This document shows, piece after piece, positions 1 through 9,001 of a DNA stretch of 64,000 nt. The position numbers were made by a program, and so were the translations under genes. The notes beneath the pieces are model-generated. The model saw nothing but the letters and a program-made list of their open reading frames with translations. It ran no database searches and was not told the DNA's origin. The stretch covers positions 310,001 through 374,000 of the forward strand of contig NZ_FPCK01000002.1 in assembly GCF_900116545.1 (NCBI RefSeq), written 5' to 3'. Every line of letters starts with the position of its first letter. Positions within the stretch are counted from its first letter, which is position 1. The DNA is from Devosia crocina (GTDB lineage: Bacteria > Pseudomonadota > Alphaproteobacteria > Rhizobiales > Devosiaceae).

Positions 1-1031
1 ATCGGCGCGAAAAGCCCGCCCTGGCGCAGGGCGCTTGCCCGCATGGCAAAAAGCAGGAATGCTCCGCCGATCAGCACGGCAAGCATGGTGAGGATAACAA
101 GGCCCCGGGTCGGATCGCTAGCAAAGGTATGGACTGAGGTCAGAACACCCGAACGAACAAGGAAAGTGCCCAGGAGTGAAAGCGAGAACGTAATGATCGA
201 AAGAAAGATCGTCCAGATCTTGAGTGCATTCCGCTTTTCCATCACGAGCGCCGAATGGAGCAGTGCCGTGCCGGCCAGCCACGGCATGAAGCTGGCATTT
301 TCCACCGGATCCCAGAACCACCAGCCGCCCCAGCCGAGTTCGTAATAGGCCCAGTAGGATCCCATGGCGATGCCGAGCGTCAGGAAGATCCAGCTCAGCA
401 TGGTCCAGGGCCGCACCCATCGCGCCCAGGCCTGATCGATGCGCCCGGAGACGAGTGCTGCAATGGCAAAGGAAAAGCAGATCGAAAAACCGACATAACC
501 TGCATAAAGCAGCGGCGGATGAATAGCGAGGCCGATATCCTGAAGCACCGGATTGAGATCGGCCCCCTCGAGCGGCGGCTGCGTCAGGCGTTCGAAGGGA
601 TTGGACGTGAAAAGCGTGAAGGCACCGAATGCGGCAACCAGCAGGCTCTGCGTCCCTTGCACGAGATTGAAGAGATCATCCGGCAAGCGCCGGCCGAAGG
701 CCGCGACAAGCGCGCCGAACAGCACGAGAATCAGGATCCAAAGAACCAGAGATCCCTCGTGATTGCCCCAAACGCCGGAGATCTTGTAGATCAGCGGCTT
801 GAGCGAATGCGAATTATTCGCCGCCAGCGCAAGGCTGAAGTCGGACACCACGAAAGCCTGCACGAGCGCTGCGAACGCAATCCCCACCAACAGAAATTGC
901 AGCAGCGCTGATTGCGCAAGGATCGCCGCCAGCCGTTCGCCACGCCGCCATAGGACAAGCCCGCCGAATGCGGAAACCAGCGCCAGCGCAGAGGCCAGGA
1001 TAAGCGAAAAGTGGCCGATTTCGATTGTCAC
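1..1031 (-). CDS. ccmF: Cytochrome c heme lyase subunit CcmF (3' end off window)
   Basis: CcmF is the large membrane subunit of the System I holocytochrome c synthase; it takes heme from CcmE and passes it to apocytochrome in the periplasm. The visible N-terminal 343 residues are strongly hydrophobic. They carry the WWD signature of the heme-handling family ([10 protein letters not shown], encoded around 338-309, near residue 231). The start is a GTG at 1031 whose GTGA overlaps the ccmE stop, which implies translational coupling. The family is about 650 residues long, so roughly half the gene lies beyond base 1. It is the third gene of ccmI-ccmE-ccmF; ccmH is expected next but cannot be seen. 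Confidence 0.95.
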   Translation of the reverse strand, partial: MTIEIGHFSLILASALALVSAFGGLVLWRRGERLAAILAQSALLQFLLVGIAFAALVQAFVVSDFSLALAANNSHSLKPLIYKISGVWGNHEGSLVLWILILVLFGALVAAFGRRLPDDLFNLVQGTQSLLVAAFGAFTLFTSNPFERLTQPPLEGADLNPVLQDIGLAIHPPLLYAGYVGFSICFSFAIAALVSGRIDQAWARWVRPWTMLSWIFLTLGIAMGSYWAYYELGWGGWWFWDPVENASFMPWLAGTALLHSALVMEKRNALKIWTIFLSIITFSLSLLGTFLVRSGVLTSVHTFASDPTRGLVILTMLAVLIGGAFLLFAMRASALRQGGLFAP

Positions 1032-1504
1032 GAAGGATCACCCTCCGGCCGCCACTCGCCCTGTGCCTTGAGCGCATCCACAACTTCGCGCGGCAGATAG
1101 TTTTCATCGTGTTTGGCGAGGACATTGGACGCGGTGAAACCACCATCAGGCCCGATCGCACCTTCAGCGACAACGCCCTGCCCTTCGCGGAAGAGATCGG
1201 GCAGAATGCCACGATATTGGGCCGTGATCTCGCTGGCGCCGTCGGTAACGATGAAGGTGTTTTCCTGTCCTTCCCGTGTCCAGCTCCCTTCCTTGACAAG
1301 CCCCCCCAGACGAATGGATTGACCTGGCTCGACACCGCGGGCCGCAATTTCTGTTGGCGAATAGAAAAACACGATCTGATCGCGCAACGCGGTCAGCACG
1401 AGCGCTGCTGCAAGCGCCAGAACAAGCCCGAGCCCGGCAATGATGGCAAGGCGCTTCTGCTTGCGCGACCAGCCTTTGCGGCGAACGGCACCAGACATGC
1501 TCAT
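1028..1504 (-). CDS. ccmE: Cytochrome c maturation heme chaperone CcmE
   Basis: CcmE is a periplasmic, membrane-anchored heme chaperone that binds heme covalently and delivers it to CcmF. The 158-residue product has a basic N-terminus, one transmembrane anchor (about residues 19-40) and an OB-fold domain. The heme-attaching motif is present as HDENY, with His132 and Tyr136. The length is normal for the family. The ATG at 1504 overlaps the ccmI stop as ATGA, and the stop overlaps the ccmF GTG, so the three genes are translationally coupled. A second ATG two codons in (1498) is an alternative start. Confidence 0.96.
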   Translation of the reverse strand: MSMSGAVRRKGWSRKQKRLAIIAGLGLVLALAAALVLTALRDQIVFFYSPTEIAARGVEPGQSIRLGGLVKEGSWTREGQENTFIVTDGASEITAQYRGILPDLFREGQGVVAEGAIGPDGGFTASNVLAKHDENYLPREVVDALKAQGEWRPEGDPS

Positions 1505-2658
1505 GGCTCAACTCCATTCAGTTCAAGGCCGGCTGACAGGGCGATCGTGTCAAGTTCGCCCCGGTCGAAAGCTTGCGGATAGGCGGAAACGGCCCGGTCA
1601 TATGCCAGTTGCGCCTCGGAGAGATCGCCGAGGACAATGTAGGATCGCACCAATTGCGTCCACTCTTCCACCGAGCCTCCAGACTCATAAAGTCGGCTCG
1701 ACAGGCTCGACACCATCGCTCCGATCATTTCCGCTTGCTGCTCGGCGCTGGTGTCCACCCCGTTGTTCTGGGCCACGGCAAGGCCCTGGCGTGCAGCCTC
1801 GAGCCACGGCTCGCCTCCCTCTGCCAGCGCAAGAGCGGCTTGCCAGAACTGCGCGGCTTCCTGGTATTGACCCATGCGCGTCAGTTCGGCAGCAAGGTAG
1901 AGCCTTGATTGCACATGTCTGCCGTCGAGCGCCGCAGCGGTGCGCAGATGGGCCATCGCTGTTTCCGAGCCCTGTCCACCCGCTTCGAGCAGGAGCGCTT
2001 CGGCCAGATCGGTTTCGAGTTGAGCGGTCGCGCCGGAAAGATCGATGATCCGCTGATAAGCCCCTGCCGCATCGGCATAGCGCCCGAGTTCCACCAGCGC
2101 CGGCGCAACGACGGTCCAGCCGCGCAGGTCATCAGGCTCTCGGGCGAGACGCGCCTCGATCCGCGCGACAGCATCAACTAGGTTCATCTGCTGGGCTGCC
2201 ACTTCCGGCCGTGCGGCGAGAGGCTGCCCGCCCATTCCGGGATTCCCGAGCACGGCATAGGTGGCAAAGCTCAGCAGCGCCACCCCAGCCAGGCCGGCCG
2301 CAATCGTGCCAAGTCCCAACTGGCCGGCGCGTCGGTCCCCGTCTTCGGCGCGCAGGCGCAGGATTTCGCGCGCCAGTTCACCCTTCGCGCCCTCGGCCTG
2401 ATCAGGGCTGATCTTGCCTGCAGCAAGATCCGCTTCGATGCCAGCCAGCACCATGCGGAAATGATCATCCTTTTCCGTGCTTTCACGCCGGCCCGCGTTG
2501 ACCGTGCGGCCACGCCCCGCGTACAACAACGCGGCGCAAGCAATGGCGGTCAGTGCTATGGCTACAAACCAGAAAATGTTGATCCCCTTGCGTTTTGGGC
2601 CGGGCAAGGCATGGCCCTGTATAGTTCCATTGCGGCGAAAAACCACCAAAACCCGCAT
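1501..2658 (-). CDS. ccmI: Cytochrome c biogenesis protein CcmI (TPR)
   Basis: CcmI is the apocytochrome c chaperone of the Ccm system. The product has two N-terminal membrane segments (around INIFWFVAIALTAIACAALL and GTIAAGLAGVALLSFATYAV) separated by a charged, helical cytoplasmic loop. A periplasmic TPR-like, alanine-rich region follows (residues about 150-380). It is first in the ccmI-E-F operon and couples to ccmE by an ATGA overlap. The start is uncertain: the ATG at 2658 gives an unusual 27-residue leader before the first membrane segment, a TTG lies at 2607, and a purine-rich AAGGGGA sits just before an ATT codon at the usual family start. Confidence 0.88.
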   Translation of the reverse strand: MRVLVVFRRNGTIQGHALPGPKRKGINIFWFVAIALTAIACAALLYAGRGRTVNAGRRESTEKDDHFRMVLAGIEADLAAGKISPDQAEGAKGELAREILRLRAEDGDRRAGQLGLGTIAAGLAGVALLSFATYAVLGNPGMGGQPLAARPEVAAQQMNLVDAVARIEARLAREPDDLRGWTVVAPALVELGRYADAAGAYQRIIDLSGATAQLETDLAEALLLEAGGQGSETAMAHLRTAAALDGRHVQSRLYLAAELTRMGQYQEAAQFWQAALALAEGGEPWLEAARQGLAVAQNNGVDTSAEQQAEMIGAMVSSLSSRLYESGGSVEEWTQLVRSYIVLGDLSEAQLAYDRAVSAYPQAFDRGELDTIALSAGLELNGVEP

Positions 2659-2712
2659 GTTCGGCAGGGACCCTTTGCCACAGGGTCTGACTCTCCGGTG
2701 TGGCGAGCCCGT

Positions 2713-3780
2713 ATGAACAGTCGCGTAGCGGACTTCGCCGTATTTGGGTCCACCCCACTTGCGCAGCTTCTCGCGGGCCTTTTGGCCTCCCGGCATGGCA
2801 AGAGCGTGGTGCTTGTCGGGGAACCGAGCGCGCGCTACCGCTTGCCGCGCGCGGCCGATATATCACTTGGGCCGATCACCCGACCCGAAACCTGGGCCCT
2901 CCTCAAATCCACGACACCGGATACGACGCGGCTGATTGGCCGGATTGGCGGCCGTCATGCCCAAAACCATGTTGACCCCATCTTCTTCGCAGAATCGGAA
3001 GCGGCGCGCGAAGCCCTGGGGCACGTCTGCAATATGGCGCGCAGCTTCGGCGTGATCGTAGAGCCGCTGCCTACAAGGCTGATGGGCGCTGACCGCCTCG
3101 CCGTCCGTGTAGGCGATGCCGTAGCGCTCAACCGGCCTGTTCTCGAGAACGCACTTGTTCCCTGGCACGAGCAGTGCGGCGTCGAACGTCTGCCTTCGAC
3201 CGTGTATTGGGCTCAGGACGGCGCAGCGGCAAGGCTCACCCACGGTGACACCGAGATCATCGCACAACAAACGATTCTCGCCGACGATGCGGCAATTGAA
3301 GCCGCCCTGCCCGTGACGAGCCGCTCATCGGTCCTCGTCGAGCACCTCCACTCGACGATCCTGACGCGCTCGGGCCAGCATCTGCTCGGTCCGGCGATGT
3401 TGCACCTTGATAGCGGCACATGGCTCATGGGGCATGAGGAGGGCGGGATGGCTGCATTCGGCCCGGGCGGGATCGGGCATTTCGCGCGCAATCTCGTTAC
3501 CTTGCTCCGAGAACCCGATCCACTCCAGCAGGCTGGCCAGGTCTCCTTCTCGACATTCGCCTCCGCAGATGGCGCGCCGATCATTGGCCGCATGGGACGA
3601 AATGGCGCCACCATTTTGACAGGATTCGGGGGCTGGGGGACGTTCGCGGTTCCCGCTCTTGCCCGCTGGTTTGCCGGCGAAGCCAGTGCCGCAGAAGCTG
3701 ACTGGTTTGCTGCCCACGCCCCAGAGCGCATCCGGCCGGTCGCCGAGTTCAGCCCTCTTACCGATGAGCTTCCGGCATGA
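2713..3780 (+). CDS. FAD-dependent oxidoreductase, sarcosine oxidase beta-like
   Basis: This is a 355-residue DAO/SoxB-like flavoprotein. The N-terminus (DFAVFGSTPLAQLLAGLLAS, then SVVLVGE) has the beta-alpha-beta shape of an FAD Rossmann fold, but the usual GxGxxG is degenerate. The C-terminus keeps a SoxB-like segment (DGAPIIGR, then LTGFGGWGTFAVPALARWFA). The start at 2713 gives the correct beginning for the Rossmann strand. The gene overlaps the next by four bases (ATGA) and so probably forms a two-subunit enzyme with it. It is divergent from ccmI. The substrate is unknown; a methylated amino acid or opine-type amine is a guess. It is shorter than typical SoxB (about 400-415 residues). 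Confidence 0.7.
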   Translation: MNSRVADFAVFGSTPLAQLLAGLLASRHGKSVVLVGEPSARYRLPRAADISLGPITRPETWALLKSTTPDTTRLIGRIGGRHAQNHVDPIFFAESEAAREALGHVCNMARSFGVIVEPLPTRLMGADRLAVRVGDAVALNRPVLENALVPWHEQCGVERLPSTVYWAQDGAAARLTHGDTEIIAQQTILADDAAIEAALPVTSRSSVLVEHLHSTILTRSGQHLLGPAMLHLDSGTWLMGHEEGGMAAFGPGGIGHFARNLVTLLREPDPLQQAGQVSFSTFASADGAPIIGRMGRNGATILTGFGGWGTFAVPALARWFAGEASAAEADWFAAHAPERIRPVAEFSPLTDELPA

Positions 3781-5735
3781 AGGCACAGAACCATCGCTTG
3801 CCACAAGCCTCTCCGCGCGGTCTCTCGGGCTCAGCCATCGACCGGTCTCGCCCCATCCGCTTCACTCTCAACGGCCGTGTGTTCCATGGCTTTGCCGGTG
3901 ATACGGTTCTCAGCGCCCTGCTTGCATCCGGCGTCGACACATTGGGCACCCTGGACGGCCATCCGATGGGCCTGCGTGCAGCTGCCGCTCCCTCGATTGC
4001 CGCCGCACGGGTCCCCGGATCTGCCCTCCCGATGGAGCGGACCTTTGCCCAGGACGAAGCCGAATATGTCACGTGGGGCAACAAGCCTTTGCCCGGCATG
4101 TTCTCCCGCCTCTTTCACGCTGGCCGTTCGCTCGGGTTGAACTTGACCCGCGACGGCTCGGCTCTCGATCAGCCGTGGAGAAGCCAGGCCGGCATTGTCA
4201 GTCAAGCCTCTGATCTCCTGGTCATCGGCGGTGGCGTTGCCGGCATGTCTGCGGCTCTGGCAGGGGCCCGCACCGGGCTCACGGTGACGCTTGTCGAGGC
4301 GAGCCTGCGCCTGGGCGGCAGTTCGGGTCTATTTGGCACACAGGATGGCGAAAGCACACCCGAAGACCACGTTGCCCAACTGACCGCCGAGATCGCGGCC
4401 AGCGACGCGATCACCATCCTGACCGCAACCGAGGTGTTTGCCCTCACCCAGGGCCTTGCCCGTGCGCATAGGGTCCAAACTGAAGATAGTGAAGCAAGGG
4501 CAGAAGTTGTCGATCTCCCGGCGCGCCAGATCGTCATCGCCACCGGCAGCCTCGAGCGACTCCCGCTCTTTGCCGGCAACCGGCTGCCGGGAGTTTGCGG
4601 CGCGCTGGAGGCCTACGAACTCGCCAGCCGTTTCGGCATCTGGCCCGGCGCCTCCTGGCTTCTGGCGACCGCCAGCAACCCGGCCTATCGTTTGCCGATC
4701 CTGATGCATGAAACAAGGATCAAGCTCGACCGTATCCTTGAAGGTCGCGATCACGCCAACTCCCGCTTCATCGAATTTTGCAAAGCCTATGGCATACGCC
4801 AGTTCCCCGGCACCTTGCCCCACTCGGCTACTCCCTCGCGGCGCGGGGAGATCGAGGTCCATCCCAGCCATGGCGAGCCCGTAACTGTCGATCGCCTCAT
4901 CGTCTGCGGCGGCTGGCAGCCTGATCTGACACTCTGGCACATGGCCGGGGGCTTGAGCCGATGGAGCCGCGAGCGCCAGCGTCTCGAACCCACGGGAAGC
5001 TTCCCATCGATCGCTCTGGCAGGCTCGGCAGCGGGCTTTCTCACCCGCCGTGGCTGCCAAGCGAGCGGGATCGATGCGGTAGAGCGTCTTCTTGGCCGCA
5101 ATGGCTCCGGCGTCGATGATCCAGTGATCGATGCCGTGCATGAAACGCCTGATGGCTGGATAGTCTCACCTGAAACGGACCCTCGCGGCACACCAGGCTA
5201 TCTCGACAGCAACCGCACCCTGTTGCGGCGTCCCGCTCCGGTCAACCCGGGCTGGGCTGCGCGTATTTTCGAAAGAGGGCCCACTCGCCCGCAGATCCTT
5301 TCCCAGAACCCTCAGCCGGTCAATATCGGATCGATCTGCGCCGGCGTCGTCCTCGGGCTCATTCCAGAAGAGGCAGCCGGCATCGCCGCCCAGGAGCGCG
5401 TTGCCCTCGTTCCATTGGCTGGGGAAGAGCCTTCCCCGTCAGGCACATCGACAAGCGTTGTCAACCCAGTACCCGCCTATCTCCAGGGACGTTTCGGTCC
5501 GGACGAGCGCATGGTCGCCATCACGCACGAGAGTGGCCGCACCCTTGGCCCGGGCTGTCTCATCTTTGCCGGCGAAGACGACCTTGACCCTCTGCACGCG
5601 GTCGGGGTGATCCTGCGCACGATTCAAGGAGAAACGGCGGCACTCGTTTCCGCCCACACACCCGCACGGGTGATCGTGCGCGACAGCGGCCAAAATGTGC
5701 CTGCCGAAACGGTGCCGCTCTCGCCGAAGTCTTAG
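3777..5735 (+). CDS. Sarcosine oxidase alpha-like oxidoreductase lacking the folate domain
   Basis: The 652-residue product starts with a Fer2_4-type beta-grasp domain (residues about 26-60, IRFTLNGRVFHGFAGDTVLS). An FAD/NAD-binding Rossmann domain follows (about 145-180, DLLVIGGGVAGMSAALAGAR). A second nucleotide-binding region with GGWQPDLTLW and an AGSAAGF motif lies near 380-425. Heterotetrameric sarcosine oxidase alpha subunits are about 1000 residues and end in a GcvT-like tetrahydrofolate domain. That domain is absent here and is replaced by about 150 unassigned residues. The gene overlaps the upstream SoxB-like gene by four bases. Its stop overlaps the stop of the convergent gene. It is probably the FAD/NAD subunit of an amine oxidase; the substrate is unknown. 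Confidence 0.7.
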   Translation: MKAQNHRLPQASPRGLSGSAIDRSRPIRFTLNGRVFHGFAGDTVLSALLASGVDTLGTLDGHPMGLRAAAAPSIAAARVPGSALPMERTFAQDEAEYVTWGNKPLPGMFSRLFHAGRSLGLNLTRDGSALDQPWRSQAGIVSQASDLLVIGGGVAGMSAALAGARTGLTVTLVEASLRLGGSSGLFGTQDGESTPEDHVAQLTAEIAASDAITILTATEVFALTQGLARAHRVQTEDSEARAEVVDLPARQIVIATGSLERLPLFAGNRLPGVCGALEAYELASRFGIWPGASWLLATASNPAYRLPILMHETRIKLDRILEGRDHANSRFIEFCKAYGIRQFPGTLPHSATPSRRGEIEVHPSHGEPVTVDRLIVCGGWQPDLTLWHMAGGLSRWSRERQRLEPTGSFPSIALAGSAAGFLTRRGCQASGIDAVERLLGRNGSGVDDPVIDAVHETPDGWIVSPETDPRGTPGYLDSNRTLLRRPAPVNPGWAARIFERGPTRPQILSQNPQPVNIGSICAGVVLGLIPEEAAGIAAQERVALVPLAGEEPSPSGTSTSVVNPVPAYLQGRFGPDERMVAITHESGRTLGPGCLIFAGEDDLDPLHAVGVILRTIQGETAALVSAHTPARVIVRDSGQNVPAETVPLSPKS

Positions 5736-6940
5736 CTGCGCCGCTCCACCGCCTGGCGCGCCCGCTTCAGCGTTTCCGCATATTCAGGCGAGAACCGCAC
5801 CTGCGCCATCTGGATCACGGCATCGAGCCGCGCCATGGTGTTTGTATCCTCGGGATTGGCCTTGAACAGTTCCATATTGCGCTGGATGTGAATTTCGAGC
5901 GCCTGCCCCGACTGGTTCCAGGCCTGTTCAAACACGGTATTAAGCGCCAGCGAATCCCGGCAATCGCGCACCGCCGCCAGAAGGTAGATCCCCCCGACTG
6001 CCGTCAGCAATTTGTCGGTGTCGAGCCGGTCGGTGTTCTCACGCCTGCGCATGGCCTGGTTGAGGTCGGTCACGACCTCTTTGAGCCGCGGCTCCAGCCG
6101 GTCCGAAACATTCTTGGTGATCGTCGAAAGAACCGCCGTGGCATGGCTGCCGCGCTGGAATTCGAGATAGCCGGTCAGCGCCCGCACCAAGCGGTTGAAC
6201 CGTTCGAGCGAGCGGCACACGAGATCAACATCGGCAAAGGGGCCATTTACCTGGAAGTGGCGCAACTGGTTTTGCGCATGCGCGATATAGGCGTCGATCA
6301 GCGGCCCAAGACCCACCCGCCGCACCGACACTTCCGTTGCCGCACCAGCGAGCTTGATCGCAGCCATGGTCAAACGGGCCGGATGAGCCACCTGCCCCAC
6401 GGCTGCATGAAACACCAGCGCCGCAACTGGCGGATCCTGCAGCGGCATGGCCTGCATGGCGGTGCCGAGCGCTGTTTCATCGGTGATGGAATTGGTCGCC
6501 TTGCCGAAAGCCTGGGCCTTGGCCAACAGTGCCCGGTTGCGCAACGCCAGCAGCACGGTGGGTAGTTGCTCGCGCGCCGCGTCTTTGCCCAGTTGCGCCG
6601 AAAGACGCCGCTGCCCTTCGGCATCTGCTTGCCCCTGGGCCATTCCTGCCTTCATGCGCGCCAGGATCTCCGGCATCGCCGCTTCGACGTCGGCCGCCGC
6701 CGGCACGCCGTTGGCCAGTGCCTCCGGCGCAAAGATGTCGGGGCACAGGTCGCGTCTGACCCATGTCCAGATCGCATTGGCGATGTCGATGCTGACGGCG
6801 CCGGGCAGGATTTCGAGCACTGGCTCATGCACCAGCACGGCATCGATCAAGCCGCAGAACGGACCGGAGGCGCGGGCGGCAGCGGCCGGCTTGGGAGAAG
6901 CCGGCGCTGCACTGTCAATGCGATTGGCAAGCTGTGTCAT
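5732..6940 (-). CDS. Conserved hypothetical protein, mostly helical
   Basis: The 402-residue product is not recognised. It is rich in alanine and leucine, lacks a signal peptide or membrane segment, and reads as almost entirely alpha-helical. A central stretch (QLRHFQVNGPFADVDLVCRS) and a long helix-rich C-terminus ending in RQAVERRS are visible. Codon use matches the neighbours and the frame is uninterrupted, so it is a real gene. Its TAA overlaps the TAG of the convergent SoxA-like gene. The next gene downstream on this strand is ccmI, beyond the opposite-strand pair, so it appears monocistronic. Confidence 0.8.
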   Translation of the reverse strand: MTQLANRIDSAAPASPKPAAAARASGPFCGLIDAVLVHEPVLEILPGAVSIDIANAIWTWVRRDLCPDIFAPEALANGVPAAADVEAAMPEILARMKAGMAQGQADAEGQRRLSAQLGKDAAREQLPTVLLALRNRALLAKAQAFGKATNSITDETALGTAMQAMPLQDPPVAALVFHAAVGQVAHPARLTMAAIKLAGAATEVSVRRVGLGPLIDAYIAHAQNQLRHFQVNGPFADVDLVCRSLERFNRLVRALTGYLEFQRGSHATAVLSTITKNVSDRLEPRLKEVVTDLNQAMRRRENTDRLDTDKLLTAVGGIYLLAAVRDCRDSLALNTVFEQAWNQSGQALEIHIQRNMELFKANPEDTNTMARLDAVIQMAQVRFSPEYAETLKRARQAVERRS

Positions 6941-7024
6941 CTAGGCTGATCGGTCAGGAGGATAGAGCTGCCAGCCTAAGCCGTGCAGGTAAACAATCCT
7001 TATCTGCCGATCGCGAAGTTGGAC

Positions 7025-7504
7025 CTATGCGGCGCCCTGCACCACGTTCCAGTTGCCGGTCTGCTCGCGACAAGCGGTGCCCTTGCGCACATAGTCCTGG
7101 CCGCTGATCTTGACCGTATGGGTAAAGTCGCGACAATCGAGATTGTTGACGCGCACATAGGGACCGACGGAAACGGATCCCGTCGTGCCGCGATCGCCTG
7201 CCCATTGGCGCGGCGCGCCCGGCCGGCCGAACTGCAGTGCATAGAACTGCGCCGAATTGGCCTCGGTTGAATCCTTTGCGGTCATCAGCCCCAGCGCGGC
7301 GGGATCGACGAACCCGCTTGAAACGCTGGTCGTCAGACGAGCCGTCTGCACAGCCTGTGCCGAGCTTGGCACCATGGGCTGAGCCACGACCGGCGCTGCG
7401 GCAACAGGTGCCTGGACCACCGGGGTCGTCGTTGTTCCAGTGCTCGAGCAACCGGCAAGCAATACGGCGAGAAGAGGGGTGGCGATCAGGACGAAACGAT
7501 TCAT
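7025..7504 (-). CDS. Lipoprotein with 17-kDa surface-antigen-like C-terminus
   Basis: This is a 159-residue secreted lipoprotein. The N-terminus is a type II signal peptide with lipobox LLAGC (Cys19). A proline/alanine/valine-rich linker follows, and the C-terminal domain of about 50 residues contains LDCRDFTHTV, GQDYVRKGTACR and GNWNVV. That pattern resembles the rickettsial 17-kDa antigen/RT0821 family found in alphaproteobacterial envelopes. It is probably an outer-membrane-anchored structural protein. The gene is 58 bp downstream of feuQ in the same orientation and may be co-transcribed with it. The ATG at 7504 is fixed by the signal peptide. Confidence 0.82.
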   Translation of the reverse strand: MNRFVLIATPLLAVLLAGCSSTGTTTTPVVQAPVAAAPVVAQPMVPSSAQAVQTARLTTSVSSGFVDPAALGLMTAKDSTEANSAQFYALQFGRPGAPRQWAGDRGTTGSVSVGPYVRVNNLDCRDFTHTVKISGQDYVRKGTACREQTGNWNVVQGAA

Positions 7505-7562
7505 ATTTTTGGCCTTTGCAGCAATCGATCGGTTCTTGTGAAGCCAATACGGCAAAAGTGCG

Positions 7563-8999
7563 TCATGCCGATACTGGCCGGACCAGCCCGCCCAGGCGCG
7601 CCGTGGGCAAGCGAAGTTCCACCAGAAGCCCGCCAAGCCTGGAGCGCTTGAGTTCAAGACTTCCGCCGTACACATCGACCAGTTCTTTGACGATATCCAG
7701 CCCCAGACCCGTTCCCGGTGTTTTCTCGTCCAGCCTGACACCGCGGCGCAACACTTTGCGCGCATCTTCCTCGGACAATCCAGGACCATCGTCCTCGATA
7801 CGAATCAAAAGGTTCGCCCCTTTGGCGCTCCGCTCGCCCCGGAGCTGAACGCCGACCACCCCTTTGGACCATTTGCAGGCATTATCGAGCAGATTGCCCG
7901 CCATCTCCTCGAGATCCGCCTCGTCGCCGCGGAACCAGGGCAGTGCTGCCTCGGCTTGCTCGAGTTCGATGGCAATGTCGGGATGAATCTTGCGCATGAC
8001 GCGCGTCAGCCTGAGCATGATGGCGGAGGCATCCGCCTTCTTGCCAACCACCGATGTTCGCGCAGCGAGCCGGGCCCGTTCGAGATAGGTCGAAACCATC
8101 GCGCTCATCTTGTTGGTTTCTGTCTGCACCACCTCGGCCAAAGCCCCCTGACCTGCACCCGCTTCGTTGCGCAGCACGGCAATGGGCGTTTTCAACCCAT
8201 GCGCCAGATTGCCCACCTGATTGCGGGCGCGTTCGATGATCTGGGCGTTGGAGCGCAGAAGCTCGTTCACCTCTTCGGCCAGGGGCGCGATCTCGGTTGG
8301 ATAGTCGCCGGTGATTTCGGTATTTTCGCCTTCACGCACCCGCTCGATAGCGGCGCTGAGCCGGCCGATGGGACGCAGTGCAAAACGTGCCACGATCACG
8401 CTCATGATGGCGAGCATGGCGCCCACCGCCCCAAGGACGATAAAAGCCTGCCCACGGAAATCGCGCACAAGTCCGAGAATTTCCGTGAGGTTTCCGGCGA
8501 CCTCGATCCGGTAGATTTCACCACCTAGCGTGACGCTACGCTCGATCACCCGCAATTGGGTATCAAAAGCGTCGGTCAAGACGCCCGTGCGCCTGCCGTC
8601 GCTGTCGAGGGGGCCACTCAGGCTCGGAAGGTCGATGCCCACCACGGAAAGCGAGAGGTTGACGAGGTTGCCGTCGCCGTCGCGGATGATCCAGTACCAG
8701 CCCGAGCGTGGACGATCGAAACGCGGATCGGCCAGCGCAATACCGGGATCGCGCGGATCGCCTGCCTCGAGCAGGATACCCGCCAGTCCCTCGACGTGGA
8801 AATCGAGCGTCTGGGACAGGGTTGTGTCGAGAGCGCGCGAATAAAGGTCTGTCAGCAAAAATCCCGTAGCCAGCAGCGCCACCACCAGCCAGCCCGCCGT
8901 CAGCCAGAAGAGGGAAGCCGCAATAGAGCCCTTGCGCAGCCAGGGCGAGCCGGGCTGCGCCTCGGCGGTGGAGTGGCTTTCCTCGTCCGGCAGCGCCAT
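7563..8999 (-). CDS. feuQ: Sensor histidine kinase FeuQ
   Basis: This is the membrane histidine kinase partner of FeuP. Its 478 residues comprise TM1 (about 28-50), a periplasmic domain of about 135 residues, TM2 (about 186-206), HAMP, and a dimerisation helix whose phospho-acceptor is His267 in NLAHGLKTPI. A HATPase domain follows with N box NLLDNACKWS, G1 DDGPGLS and G2 GTGLGLDIVKE. The start at 8999 is two bases past the feuP stop, so the pair is coupled. In rhizobia FeuPQ controls export of cyclic glucan (ndvA) and osmoadaptation, and was first linked to ferric uptake. Assignment rests on the partner and on PhoQ-like architecture. Confidence 0.88.
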   Translation of the reverse strand: MALPDEESHSTAEAQPGSPWLRKGSIAASLFWLTAGWLVVALLATGFLLTDLYSRALDTTLSQTLDFHVEGLAGILLEAGDPRDPGIALADPRFDRPRSGWYWIIRDGDGNLVNLSLSVVGIDLPSLSGPLDSDGRRTGVLTDAFDTQLRVIERSVTLGGEIYRIEVAGNLTEILGLVRDFRGQAFIVLGAVGAMLAIMSVIVARFALRPIGRLSAAIERVREGENTEITGDYPTEIAPLAEEVNELLRSNAQIIERARNQVGNLAHGLKTPIAVLRNEAGAGQGALAEVVQTETNKMSAMVSTYLERARLAARTSVVGKKADASAIMLRLTRVMRKIHPDIAIELEQAEAALPWFRGDEADLEEMAGNLLDNACKWSKGVVGVQLRGERSAKGANLLIRIEDDGPGLSEEDARKVLRRGVRLDEKTPGTGLGLDIVKELVDVYGGSLELKRSRLGGLLVELRLPTARLGGLVRPVSA

Positions 9000-9001
9000 G
9001 C

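Noticed and set aside
5732-5735. Four-base overlap of two convergent stop codons as a regulatory feature
   Set aside because: Such overlaps are common in compact genomes and nothing else at the site suggests function.
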